A DNA stretch of 64,000 nucleotides from Planctomycetota bacterium (lineage in GTDB: Bacteria > Planctomycetota > UBA1135 > GCA-002686595). The stretch is from NCBI GenBank assembly GCA_016709875.1, contig JADJLZ010000002.1:1-64000 (forward strand). Reading direction: 5' to 3'. The stretch's first letter is position 1. Each line of letters opens with the position of its first letter. Position numbers and translations under genes: made by a program. Positions 43,076-52,308 of the stretch are shown here, piece after piece. The notes under the pieces are model-generated. The model had not been told where the DNA came from and did no database searches. It worked only from the letters and a program-made list of their open reading frames with translations.

Positions 43076-45247
43076 CGGTTCGCCCGCGAGCCATTCCTCG
43101 ATCAGCACGCGCGCGAGGTCCGCGCGCGCCTGGCCGACGCGCGGGTTGTTGCCCGTGAGCCGCCGGTTCAAGCGCTGCGAAACCTGACGGCGCAGGTCCT
43201 CGGCCGCGGCCCAGTCGCCTTCGCGCTCGCGCAGATCCGCGAGGCGCGCGAGCGTCTCCGCCGCGAACGGGTGATCCTCGTCGAGCGCCTTGTGGCTGAG
43301 CCGTTCGAGCTCGGCGAGCGCCGCGCGCGCGGCGGCGGCGTCCCCCCGTTCGAGGTCGATGCCCACCTGCGCCGCGAGGCCGCGCGCGCGCTCGGGGTGG
43401 TCGGGGCCGTAGAGCGCGAGCTGCGTGGCCACCGCGTGGTCCACGCGCGTGCGCGCCTGGGCCGGATCGCCCTCCGAGAGCGCGATCTCGCCCAGCTCGA
43501 TCTCGAGCGCGGCGGCCGCGCTGGCCGCGCGCACGCCGGCCTTGCCGAACAGCGCCAGCGCATGCTCGCCCTCGGCGCGCGCCTCGGGGAGCTCGCCCGA
43601 ATCCGCCAGCACGCCCGCGAGCTCGGCGCGCGCGATGCCGACCTCGTAGGAGTCTGCGCCGTGCAGCGGCGTCACGAGCTCGAGCACCTCGCCGCAGCGT
43701 TGGCGTGCCATGGCGTAGCGCGCGCCGATGCGCGAACCGCGCGCGATGAGCAGCAGCGTGCGCGCCTGCGTGTCGCCCTGCACGCACTCCATCGGCAGCA
43801 GGTGTTGGCCTGTCTTGACCGCGTCGCGCCAGCGCATGTCGGCCAGCTGGATCTCGCCCAAGAGCAAGAGCCGCTCGGCGCGACGCGCTTCGGCGGCTCC
43901 CGTTCCGGCGGGCTCGAGCGCGAGCGAGCGCAACACGTGCTGCTCGGCTTCGCGCAGGTGCCCCAGGCCGAGCCAGGCCGAGCCGAAGAGCTGGTGCACG
44001 CGCGCGGCGTCGGGCGCCGAAGCGGAGAAGCGCTCGTCGATCGTCGGCGCGCCGGCCTCGAGCGCGTCGGAGAGCGTGCGCAGCTGGCCGGTCTGCCAGG
44101 GATCGTGCGCGGCAAAGGTGTCCTCGGCGAAGAAGGACAGGATCGACTCGGCGTGGTCGCGCTCGGCAGCCAGCTCGCGCGCCTGCAGCGCGCGGTCGAC
44201 GGCGTAGAACACGCCGAGCACGAAGAGCAGCGCCGCAAAGCTCACCGGCAGCCAGCGCCGGCGCACGAAGCGCCGCAGCTGGTAGAGCGCGCTCGGCGGG
44301 TGCGCGAGGATCGCCTCGCCGGCCTGGAAGCGGCGCAGATCGGCGGCGAAGGCGTCGACGCTGGCGTAACGCTGCGCAGGCTCTTTCGCGAGCGCCTTGA
44401 GCACGATCGTGTCGAGGTCGCGCGGGATCCCGCGCACGATGCGCGAGGGCGGTTGGGGGTCGACGCTCTCGATCGCGGCGACCAGGCGCGTGACGCTCGC
44501 CTCGCCTTCGAAGGGCAGGCGCCGCGCGAGCAGTTCGTAGAGCACGACGCCCAGCGAGTACTGGTCGCTGCGCGCGTCCGCGGGTGTCTCGCCCGCGTGC
44601 ACCTGCTCGGGCGAGGCGTAGCTCGGCGTCCCCGCGAAGCCGCCGGTGAGCGTGAGCGCCTCCTCGGAGAGCTCGGCCCCGCCGAAGCGTTTCGCCAGGC
44701 CGAAATCGAGCACGTGCGGCGCACCGTTCGCGTCCACGAGGATGTTCGAGGGCTTGAGGTCGCGGTGCAGCACGCCGTGCTGGTGCGCGTGCGTCAGCGC
44801 ATCGCAGATCGCGAGAAAGCACTCGAGCACCGCGCGCCGCGGGCGCGGGCGTGCGCCGCCGTTCGCCCACTCGGTCACGGGCAAGCCTTCGATCCACTCC
44901 ATCGCGAGCAGCGGCTGGCCATCGACGAGCTCGACGCCGTAGAGCGTGACGATGCCCGGATGCTTGAGCTCGCTCGCGATCTCGATCTCGCGCTCGAAGC
45001 GCCGGCGCGCGCTTGCGCTGGCGAAGGAGCCCGCGATCAGGCGCTTGAGCGCGACCTCGCGCTTCGTGCCGGGCTGGCGCGCGCGAAACACGACGCCCTG
45101 TCCGCCGCGGCCGCGCTCCTCGAGGATTTCGTAGGGACCGATGCGACCGAACGCGCGCGGCGCCTCGGCGCGGCGCAGGTGTTCGAGCCATCCGTCGTCC
45201 GGGCCCTCGAGCCCGAAGCGGCCGAGCTCCTCATCCGCCGGGGGCAT
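42828..45247 (-). CDS. Membrane Ser/Thr protein kinase with TPR-like C-terminus; frameshift near the end
   Basis: The cytosolic kinase domain (about 38-305) has RGGQGVVF, the ATP-binding Lys in VALKRL, HRDLKPSNIL and DFGLAK, so it should be active. One membrane helix follows (LPVSFAALLFVLGVFYAV, about 334-352), then 450 residues of helical TPR-like repeats facing outward. The ATG is at 45247; a TTG at 45250 precedes it. In the given sequence the frame shifts at about 42921 and continues to 42446, antisense to the propeller gene. One added base restores LTEAKRLLAEPKPKW and the end at 42828, as in the fragment at 40487. The gene overlaps the sigma-factor gene by 17 bp, so the two are co-expressed. 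Confidence 0.85.
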
Positions 45248-45836
45248 CAACGGGGTCCTCGGCCGCGATCTGCTCGGCGACGCGCTCCCGCAGGCGCTCG
45301 CGCACGCGTTGTTTGACCTTGTGCACGGCCGCCACGGTCATGGCGAAGTGCTGCGCCGTCTCCTCGATGCTCGCGCCCTGCTTGAGATACTCGAAGACCT
45401 CGATCGAGCGCGGCTCGAACTCCGAACGCACCGACTCCATCGCCAGGCGCAGGTGGTGATCGGTCCACTCGACCTCCCACTCGCGGTCGAGCTCGCTCTG
45501 CGCGGGATCCTCGAGCTCGATCACGAACTCGCCCGCGATCTGGCCCGCGTCGAGGCGCCGGCCCTGCTTGAGCCGCGCGATCGCGTGCGCGACGCAGCGG
45601 CCCAGATAGCTGCGGAAGCGGCCCTTGCCTGGATCGTAGCGGAAGTTCGCCAGCGCGCGCGCGAAGCCCATCAGCACCATCTGCAGCACGTCCTCCGCAT
45701 CGTCGGGCTGCAGACCGCGCGCGGCGCAGTAGCGCAGCACGAGCTCGCGGTAGCGCGCGTCGAACTCGCGCCAGGCGTGGTCGTCCTCGCCCGTGCGCAG
45801 GCGCGAGAAAAGGGAAGGGCGCGTGTCGAAGTTCAT
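45231..45836 (-). CDS. ECF-type RNA polymerase sigma factor
   Basis: The 201-residue protein has the sigma region 2 (about 15-90, with EFDARYRELVLRYCAARGLQPDDAEDVLQMVLMGFARALANFRYD) and sigma region 4 (about 135-190, with SIEVFEYLKQGASIEETAQHFAMTVAAVHKVKQRVRERL). Region 3 is absent, as expected for ECF factors. DAEDVLQ is the core-binding motif. There is no anti-sigma gene nearby; the next gene is a Ser/Thr kinase that overlaps its stop. In planctomycetes such ECF factors are often found with Ser/Thr kinases, and phosphorylation may replace an anti-sigma factor. That control is inferred here. Confidence 0.88.
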   Translation of the reverse strand: MNFDTRPSLFSRLRTGEDDHAWREFDARYRELVLRYCAARGLQPDDAEDVLQMVLMGFARALANFRYDPGKGRFRSYLGRCVAHAIARLKQGRRLDAGQIAGEFVIELEDPAQSELDREWEVEWTDHHLRLAMESVRSEFEPRSIEVFEYLKQGASIEETAQHFAMTVAAVHKVKQRVRERLRERVAEQIAAEDPVDAPGG

Positions 45837-45918
45837 GCGAGCGGCTTCCGACCCAGGCTAAACGCCCGGGCCGGAATTGGGCAACGCGCGAGGCCCAGGA
45901 AGCGCCTCGAAACGCGTT

Positions 45919-46539
45919 TCAGGGGGTCCAGGTGATCTCGTAGCTGTTCGACTTCGCGCGCACCGAGCTCGGACAGAAGCTCGGACACGAATCGCGATAG
46001 GCGACGAAGTACCAGCGCGTCATGCCGGCGCTGAGCGGATCCCCCTGGGAGATCGCTGACTGGCTCAGGCCAGTCGTACCCGGCAGCGGGAAGTGGTAGA
46101 CGCCGGCCTGGGCGGCCTGGAAGTTGAGAACATAGAACGGCCCGTTGCAGCACAACACGCCGTCACCCCAGGGGATGCCGGTCACGATGGGCGTCGAGCC
46201 CTCGTAGAGCACGCTGAGCACGCTCGTGTTCGAACCGCTGCAGGAAGCGGTCGCGGTGCCGATGCCGGTGCAGTTGAGCTGCACCGAGTCGCTGCTGAGC
46301 GAATTGATTCCCGTCGCGGTGAGCGACGCGCCGCCCGTGTTGAGCGAGTTGTTGCAGCCGCGGCCGGTCGTCGGAACGGGGACGTTGCCGCACGGACAGG
46401 CGATCACGGGGCCTATGCCCGGCTCGCACATGACGATTCCGGGAACGGTGGTCGGTGGGCCGCCGGAGGGAAGGAAGGAGAACAAGAGGACAGAGAGAGC
46501 AGAGAACATGGAATGGTTTGACGGAGTGCGTTGAGGCAT
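45919..46539 (-). CDS. Secreted stand-alone CPCGN-module protein
   Basis: The 206-residue protein starts with a signal peptide (MFSALSVLLFSFLPSGGP). Nearly all the rest is the Cys module: MCEPGIGPVIACPCGNVPVPTTGRGCNNS, TGGASLTATGINSLSSDSVQLNCTG, then VLCCNGPFYVLNF, QGDPLSAGMTRWYFVAYRDSCPSFC and a C-terminal YEITWTP. The same landmarks, including the NS-x-x-TGGA step, the DP-x-xA/GT-xxxYxxxYRD step and a terminal W-x-P, occur at the end of the propeller protein at 40965-42811. Its function is unknown. It lies 82 bp upstream of the sigma-factor gene, on the same strand. Confidence 0.72.
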   Translation of the reverse strand: MPQRTPSNHSMFSALSVLLFSFLPSGGPPTTVPGIVMCEPGIGPVIACPCGNVPVPTTGRGCNNSLNTGGASLTATGINSLSSDSVQLNCTGIGTATASCSGSNTSVLSVLYEGSTPIVTGIPWGDGVLCCNGPFYVLNFQAAQAGVYHFPLPGTTGLSQSAISQGDPLSAGMTRWYFVAYRDSCPSFCPSSVRAKSNSYEITWTP

Positions 46540-46593
46540 TCCGCTCCTGGGGTGTGGCCCGGATCCTATCCCTCTTCCCCGGGAACGGGTGGA

Positions 46594-48057
46594 CTACTTC
46601 CGCTTGCGCTTCCCGCCGGTCTTCTTCCCGGCACTGCCCGCCCCCGCCGCCTCGCGCACGAAGTGGTCGGCGACCACGCGCGCGACGCAGGCCGTCAGCT
46701 TCTTGCCCGTCGGGATGTGCAGGAACTCGTTCGGGCCGTGCGCGTTCGAGTGCGGGCCGAGCACGCCGGTGATCAGGAACTGCGCCTTGGGGAACTTCTT
46801 CCCGAGCATGCCCATGAAGGGGATCGAGCCGCCCTCGCCCATGTAGCAGGCGTCCTTGCCGAAGCTCGCCTTCGAGGCGGATGAGACCGATTTCTCGAGC
46901 CAGGGCGCGAGCGCCGGCGCGTTCCAGCCCGCGGCGCCCTTCTCCGGCTCGAAGAGCACCTTCGCGCCGTAGGGCGGGTCCTTCTCGAGCAGCTTCTTGA
47001 GCTTCTTCGAGGCGAGTTCGGCATTGCCGGTCGGGGGCACGCGCACGGAGAGCATCAGGCAGGTGAAGGGCCGCAGCACGTTGCCCGCGCTGCCCATCTC
47101 GGGGATGCCCGCGGCGCCGGTGATCGAGAGCGTCGGCCGCCAGGTGCGGTTGAGCATCAGCTCCGCGGTGTCCTTCTTCATGGGCTTCATGCCCGGGGTC
47201 CAGGGGAACTTCGAGTAGACCGCCTTGCCGAGCACCTTTGCGGTCGCGGCGGCCTGCTTGACGCGCTCCTTGGGGATCTTCACGTGCAGGTCGGAGAGCA
47301 GGATCTTGCCCGTCTCCTCGTCCTCGATGCGCGAGAGCAGCGTGCGCGCGATGCGGAAGCTCGAGGCCACGATGCCGCTCGCGTCGCCCGAGTGCACGCC
47401 CTCCTTGAGCACCTCGACGATCAGCTTGCCCGCGACCAGTCCGCGCAGCGAAGTCGTGCTCCACAGGCGATCGTAGTCGCCGCAACCCGAGTCCAGGCAC
47501 ACGATCAGGCTCACGTCGCCGATGCGCTTCTCGAGGTGCTCGATGTAGGCCGGCAGGTCGTAGCTGCCCGATTCCTCGCAGGCCTCGATCATCACGACAC
47601 AGCGCGCGTGCGGGATCTTGGCGCGCTGCAGCGCCTCGATCGCCGTGAGCGAGGCAAAGGCCGCGTAGCCGTCGTCCGCGCCGCCGCGGCCGTAGAGGCG
47701 ATCGCCCTTCATGACCGGCTCCCAGGGGCCGGTGCCCTGGAGCCAGCCGGTGAACTCGGGCTGCTTGTCGAGGTGTCCGTACATCAGCACGGTGTCCTTG
47801 CCGCTGCCGGGGATCTCCATGAAGATCAGCGGCGTGCGGTTGGGCAGGCGCACGACCTCGACGGTGAGCCCCGCGATCTCGCGCGCCTTGCACCAGTTCT
47901 CGATCAGCGCCACCGCGCGGTCCATGTGGCCGTGCGCGACCCAGTCCGGGTCGAAGAAGGGCGACTTGTTGGGGATGCGGATGTACTCGGTCAGCGCGGG
48001 AACGATCGAGGAATCCCAGGTGCGGTTGACGAAGTCTTGGAGGCTCTTGTGATCCAT
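46594..48057 (-). CDS. M20 family dipeptidase
   Basis: The 487-residue cytosolic peptidase has the zinc motifs YGHLDKQPE (first metal and catalytic Asp), GRGGADDGYA (bridging Asp) and IEACEESGSYDL (general base and second metal), as in CNDP/DUG1-like members. A dimerisation lid domain lies between (about 215-375, with LLSDLHVKIP and GMKPMKKDTAELMLNRTW). It ends in the basic tail KKTGGKRKRK. The start at 48057 gives the usual N-terminus SLQDFVNRTWDSSIVPALTEYIRIP; an upstream frame to 48144 looks non-coding. It probably hydrolyses dipeptides or related N-acyl amino acids. Confidence 0.85.
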   Translation of the reverse strand: MDHKSLQDFVNRTWDSSIVPALTEYIRIPNKSPFFDPDWVAHGHMDRAVALIENWCKAREIAGLTVEVVRLPNRTPLIFMEIPGSGKDTVLMYGHLDKQPEFTGWLQGTGPWEPVMKGDRLYGRGGADDGYAAFASLTAIEALQRAKIPHARCVVMIEACEESGSYDLPAYIEHLEKRIGDVSLIVCLDSGCGDYDRLWSTTSLRGLVAGKLIVEVLKEGVHSGDASGIVASSFRIARTLLSRIEDEETGKILLSDLHVKIPKERVKQAAATAKVLGKAVYSKFPWTPGMKPMKKDTAELMLNRTWRPTLSITGAAGIPEMGSAGNVLRPFTCLMLSVRVPPTGNAELASKKLKKLLEKDPPYGAKVLFEPEKGAAGWNAPALAPWLEKSVSSASKASFGKDACYMGEGGSIPFMGMLGKKFPKAQFLITGVLGPHSNAHGPNEFLHIPTGKKLTACVARVVADHFVREAAGAGSAGKKTGGKRKRK

Positions 48058-48148
48058 GGCGTGCGTTGAACGATGCGGGGCCTGCGGAGCCCTCCCAGCA
48101 TACTCTCCGCTCGCGCGGGCGTGAACGCCCCGCGCCGCTCGCACGCGC

Positions 48149-50362
48149 TCAGACCGAGCTCGAGCTGCGCACTCCGGCGCAGCACTTCTCGAATTCGCCC
48201 AAGGCTGCCTCGATCGCCTCGTGACCGGCGAGATCCTTGACGCAGCGCTCGAGCTCCGCCGCGCGCCGGCTGAGCTCGGGATAGCCGTAACTGCCGCAAC
48301 TGCCCTTCAACTGGTGCGCCAGGCGCGCGAGCTCCTCGAGCTGGCCCTCCGCCAGGTGCCGGCGCAGTGCCTGCAGATCGTCGCCGAGTTCGCGCACGAA
48401 GAGTTCGACGAGCTGTGTGAAGCTCTCGTCCTTGACCTCGATGCGCGGCGCGGGGCGCGGCTGCGGCAGCGCCGCGGGCGTCTCCGCGCGGCCGAGTGCG
48501 AGCGAGCGCTCGAGCGCTGCGAAGAACTGGTCGAAATCGATCGGCTTGGCGCAGAACTCGTCGCAGCCCACGTCGAGGCAGCGCTGACGGTCGGGAGTCA
48601 TGGCGTTGGCCGTGAGCGCGATGATCGGCGTTCGCAGGCCCTCGTCGCGCATGCGTCGCACGGCCGAGTAGCCGTCGAGCACGGGCATCTGCATGTCCAT
48701 CAACAGCACGTCGAAAGGCTGGCCGGCTTCGCGCGCCTTGTGAACGGCCTCGATCGCCTCCGCGCCGTTCTCGACCGAGGTGAGCTCCACCCCCACACGG
48801 CGCACGAGGTGCGCGATCAGGCGGCGGTTGTCCTCGCCGTCCTCGGCCAGCAGCACGCGCGCGGGCTGCGCCGGCTTGCGCGCGGTGTAGCGCGTCTCCC
48901 AGAGGCGCGGGCTCGCCCCGTCGAGTCCCTCGGATCCGCGCCACAGACAGCCCTCGGTGAGGCCCGCCTCGATGTCGAAGGCGAAGGTGCTGCCCGAACC
49001 CGGACTGCCCTCGGCCACGATCCTGCCGCCGAGTCGCTCGACGAGGTGCGCGCAGATCGAAAGACCCAGGCCGCTGCCGCCGAAGCGCTGCTGGATCGTC
49101 TCGTCGGCCTGCGAGAAGGGCACGAAGAGGCGCTCGATGGTCTTCGGATCCAGGCCGATGCCGGTGTCCTCGATCCGGAACCACAGGCGCGCCTCGCCCG
49201 CGCGCGCTTCGCGGCAGCCCACGGAAAGGCGCACGAAGCCGTGCTCGGTGAACTTGATCGCGTTGCCGACGAGGTTGAGCAGCACCTGCTTGAGGCGCAG
49301 GTCGTCGGTGACGATCCCGTCGGGTACCGGCCGCGGGATCTCGACGCGGAACTCAAGTCCCTTGCGCGCCGCGCGCGCCCCCATCACGGAACGCACCTCC
49401 GAGAGGATTCCGAACAGGCTGCAGGGCGCGGACTGGAGTTGCAGTCGGCCGGCCTCGATCTTCGAGATGTCGAGCACGTCGTCGATGAGGTGCATCAGGT
49501 TGTCCGCATTGCGGCGGATCATCCCGATCGACTCGACGCGGCCGTTCGGATCGAAGCCGGGGTCGAGCAATTGCTCGGCGAAGCCCAGAATCGAGGTCAT
49601 CGGCGTGCGGAGCTCGTGGCCGACGCTGGCGAGAAAGGCGCTCTTGCGCGAACTCGCCTCCTCCGCGATGCGCCGCGCCGATTCCGCGGATGTGCGTGAG
49701 GTCTCGCTCTTTGCGAGCGCCGCCTCGAGCTCGCGCAGGCGCGCGGCGAGGGCTTCGCTCGCGCCCGCGGGAGCATTGGCGGAGCTCGCCAGCACCGCAA
49801 CCGCGCTGGGCGCAGGGGCAGCGATCGCCCCCTCGAGCGCCGACTCAGCCCGCGCGAGCCGGCGTGCGCCGACACTGATCAGCGCGGCCAGCAGCGCGCA
49901 CCAGCCGAAGAGCGCCCAGCGCCAGCACGAAGCAGAGACGATCGAGTGCGTCATGCCCGACTCGAACATGCCGGCGATGCGCTGGCCGTGCTCGCGCAGC
50001 TCGGCCACCTGCTCGTCCTTGGCTCGTGGGCCCGCCCCGAGCGCGTCGGCCTGCACGGCGTACTCCTCGAGCTCCGCCCTCAGCGCGGGCTGATCGGAGA
50101 CGCCGCTGTCGTCGACGTACAGCAACAGGTCCTGCACGATGCGGCCGAGCGCGAGACAGGCCTGCGCGGTGCCGGGTTCGCCGCGCACGAGCGCCCACTC
50201 GGTGTTCCGCATCTGGCTCAGGTCCTCGCGCACGAGCTCGCGGCTCGCGATGCCCTCAGGCCAGGCGAGAAGGGTCAGCAGCGCCAGGACACCCGACGCG
50301 ATGGCGGCCAGCGCAAGGCTGCCGAAGGGGCTCGGGCCCGCTTGCCCAGTCGAGGAGGACAT
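48149..50362 (-). CDS. Hybrid sensor histidine kinase with receiver and HPt domains
   Basis: The 737-residue protein has a membrane helix near 15-35, a periplasmic segment of about 110 residues with no named sensor fold, and a second helix near 147-165. A coiled coil (about 200-240) and the HisKA box VGHELRTPM (His249) follow. The ATPase domain (about 350-470) has NAIKFT, DTGIGL and GGSGLGLSI. A receiver with Asp556 in LLMDMQMP and a C-terminal HPt with His683 in AHQLKGSCGSYG complete a phosphorelay. It lies 4 bp after the HDOD-GGDEF gene. No output domain is present, so the relay should pass to the two receivers encoded upstream. Confidence 0.88.
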   Translation of the reverse strand: MSSSTGQAGPSPFGSLALAAIASGVLALLTLLAWPEGIASRELVREDLSQMRNTEWALVRGEPGTAQACLALGRIVQDLLLYVDDSGVSDQPALRAELEEYAVQADALGAGPRAKDEQVAELREHGQRIAGMFESGMTHSIVSASCWRWALFGWCALLAALISVGARRLARAESALEGAIAAPAPSAVAVLASSANAPAGASEALAARLRELEAALAKSETSRTSAESARRIAEEASSRKSAFLASVGHELRTPMTSILGFAEQLLDPGFDPNGRVESIGMIRRNADNLMHLIDDVLDISKIEAGRLQLQSAPCSLFGILSEVRSVMGARAARKGLEFRVEIPRPVPDGIVTDDLRLKQVLLNLVGNAIKFTEHGFVRLSVGCREARAGEARLWFRIEDTGIGLDPKTIERLFVPFSQADETIQQRFGGSGLGLSICAHLVERLGGRIVAEGSPGSGSTFAFDIEAGLTEGCLWRGSEGLDGASPRLWETRYTARKPAQPARVLLAEDGEDNRRLIAHLVRRVGVELTSVENGAEAIEAVHKAREAGQPFDVLLMDMQMPVLDGYSAVRRMRDEGLRTPIIALTANAMTPDRQRCLDVGCDEFCAKPIDFDQFFAALERSLALGRAETPAALPQPRPAPRIEVKDESFTQLVELFVRELGDDLQALRRHLAEGQLEELARLAHQLKGSCGSYGYPELSRRAAELERCVKDLAGHEAIEAALGEFEKCCAGVRSSSSV

Positions 50363-50366
50363 GACC

Positions 50367-52292
50367 TCAGCCTGCCTCGCGCACGGGCGCGCCCGGCGGG
50401 CGCTCGCCACGGATCGTGTTGCGGCCGGCGGCCTTGGCCTCGTAGACCGCCGCGTCGCCGACCTTGAGCAGCGCCTGCGGACCCTTCATGCCCGCATGGC
50501 GCTGCGCGACGCCCAGGCTGACCGTCATGCGCCCGTGGAACTCGCCCGCGTGGACCAGCGATTGCTCCACGGCGGCGCGCAGGCGCTCCGCGCACTGCCA
50601 CGCTCCGGCGAGGTCACTGTTGATGTTGATCACGAGGAATTCCTCGCCGCCCATGCGGCACACGACGTCACCGCGCCGCGTGCGTGCACGCAGCGTGTCA
50701 CTGACCGCCTTGAGCACGAGGTCGCCCACGTCGTGGCCGTACTCGTCGTTGATGCGCTTGAAGTGGTCGATGTCGACCTGCACGACCGAGAGCGGGCGTC
50801 CGAGTCGCTCGGCGGCCTGCCATTCCAGTTCGAGGCGGCTCATCGCGTAGCGGCGGTTGGGCAGCTCGGTCAGGAAGTCCGTCGACGCGGCGGTGCGCAA
50901 TCTGCGCGTCAACAGGCCCATGTCCGCGACCTGCTTGAGGCGCTCGACCTTGTCCGACTCGACCTGCTGCTGCAACTCGATCAGGCGCCGGCCGGCCTGC
51001 ACGCGCGCGAGCAGGATGCGCGGGTTGAAGGGCTTGGTGACGTAGTCGTCCGCGCCGGAGTTGAAGGCGTCGAGCACGCGCTCCTCTTCTTCGCGCGCGG
51101 TGAGCATCAACACGAACGTGCGTCGGCCGCTCTCCATGCGCCGCAGCGTGCGGCACAGCTCGAGCCCGCTCATGCCCGGCATCGACCAGTCGGTGACGAC
51201 GATCTGCGGCGACTCCTGCAGCGCGAGCGAGAGCCCGGCCTCGCCGTCCGCGGCCTCGACCACCTGGTAGCCGGCGCTGAGCAGCAGGTGCGTCAGCAGA
51301 CGTCGCAATTTGGTGTCGTCATCGACGACGAGCACCTTGATGGCCTTGACCGCGGCTGCGAGTTCGGGTTCGGCCTCCACAACCGGCATCACCGCGGGCT
51401 GGATCGGGACTTCCTGCGCGTGGATGCGCGCCTGCTGGCGGCCGGATTCCCAGCTCTTCTGCGCGCCCTCGAGGGCCGAGCGCAGCTCGCCTTCGTCGAT
51501 CGAGAGACTCGCACCCAGTGCGACCAGGCCTTCCCAGAGTTCGTCGCGGGAGGCGCTACGCAGGCGCGACCCGGTGATCCAGTCGGCCGCGAGCGTGCCC
51601 GCATCGACGAGCAGTCCGAGACGGCGCGTGAGTTCGTCCTCCTCCGGATCCGGGCTCTTCGTGCGGTCGAGTGCCAGCGCCGCTGCCGCGAAGCGCGCGG
51701 GCAGGCCACACTCGCCCATCAGAGCGGCGGAGACCTCCCAGCGGTGGATCTCGAAGGTCTCGCGTTCGGCCTCGAGCAGCACCTCGAGGCTCTCGTGTGC
51801 GTGCAGCGCGCGCAGGCGATCGACCTCCTTGGGGTGCGCGCAGGCCAGCGCGAGCTCGCCGCAGTGCGCGAGCAGTCCGCAAACGTAGGCCTCGCCCGGA
51901 TCGCAATCGCCGCTCAGCTCCGCGAGGCGCCGCGCGGCGTACGCGCTGGCGAGCGACCAGGACCAGAAGGCCTCGTAGTCGAAGTGCTCGCACAGGCTGG
52001 CGCGGTTCGAGGAGAGCAGCGTGAAGCGCAGCGCAGTTGCGCGCAGTTCGCGCGGACCGAGCACGACTGCGGCGCCGAACACGCTCGTGGCCGAGAGGCC
52101 GTGAGTCGCGCAGCGCGCGTTGGCGGCCTTGAGCACGCGCAGAACGGAGGCCGGGTCGCTCTCCAGGCAGTGGATCAGCGCTTCGAGACTCGCGTCCTCG
52201 CGCTGCGTTGCACGCAGCACGGCCATCCCGACTCCCGGGGGCGAAGGCAGCCCTCCGGAGAGCCTGAATTCCTCGAATCCTTCCTCGAGCAC
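50367..52292 (-). CDS. HDOD-REC-GGDEF diguanylate cyclase, copy 1
   Basis: The 641-residue protein joins an HDOD domain (about 1-250, with LSGGLPSPPGVGMAVL and CGLLAHCGELAL), a receiver (about 317-435, with phospho-acceptor Asp368 in VVTDWSMPG) and a GGDEF domain (about 465-630). The active site is GGEEF (548-552) and the inhibitory I-site RRGD (539-542) is intact, so c-di-GMP synthesis with product feedback is expected. Phosphorylation of the receiver is the likely control. The start is GTG at 52292. It is 16 bp downstream of the paralogue and 4 bp before the hybrid kinase. Confidence 0.88.
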   Translation of the reverse strand: MLEEGFEEFRLSGGLPSPPGVGMAVLRATQREDASLEALIHCLESDPASVLRVLKAANARCATHGLSATSVFGAAVVLGPRELRATALRFTLLSSNRASLCEHFDYEAFWSWSLASAYAARRLAELSGDCDPGEAYVCGLLAHCGELALACAHPKEVDRLRALHAHESLEVLLEAERETFEIHRWEVSAALMGECGLPARFAAAALALDRTKSPDPEEDELTRRLGLLVDAGTLAADWITGSRLRSASRDELWEGLVALGASLSIDEGELRSALEGAQKSWESGRQQARIHAQEVPIQPAVMPVVEAEPELAAAVKAIKVLVVDDDTKLRRLLTHLLLSAGYQVVEAADGEAGLSLALQESPQIVVTDWSMPGMSGLELCRTLRRMESGRRTFVLMLTAREEEERVLDAFNSGADDYVTKPFNPRILLARVQAGRRLIELQQQVESDKVERLKQVADMGLLTRRLRTAASTDFLTELPNRRYAMSRLELEWQAAERLGRPLSVVQVDIDHFKRINDEYGHDVGDLVLKAVSDTLRARTRRGDVVCRMGGEEFLVININSDLAGAWQCAERLRAAVEQSLVHAGEFHGRMTVSLGVAQRHAGMKGPQALLKVGDAAVYEAKAAGRNTIRGERPPGAPVREAG

Positions 52293-52308
52293 GTGGTTCC
52301 CGTCTCCC

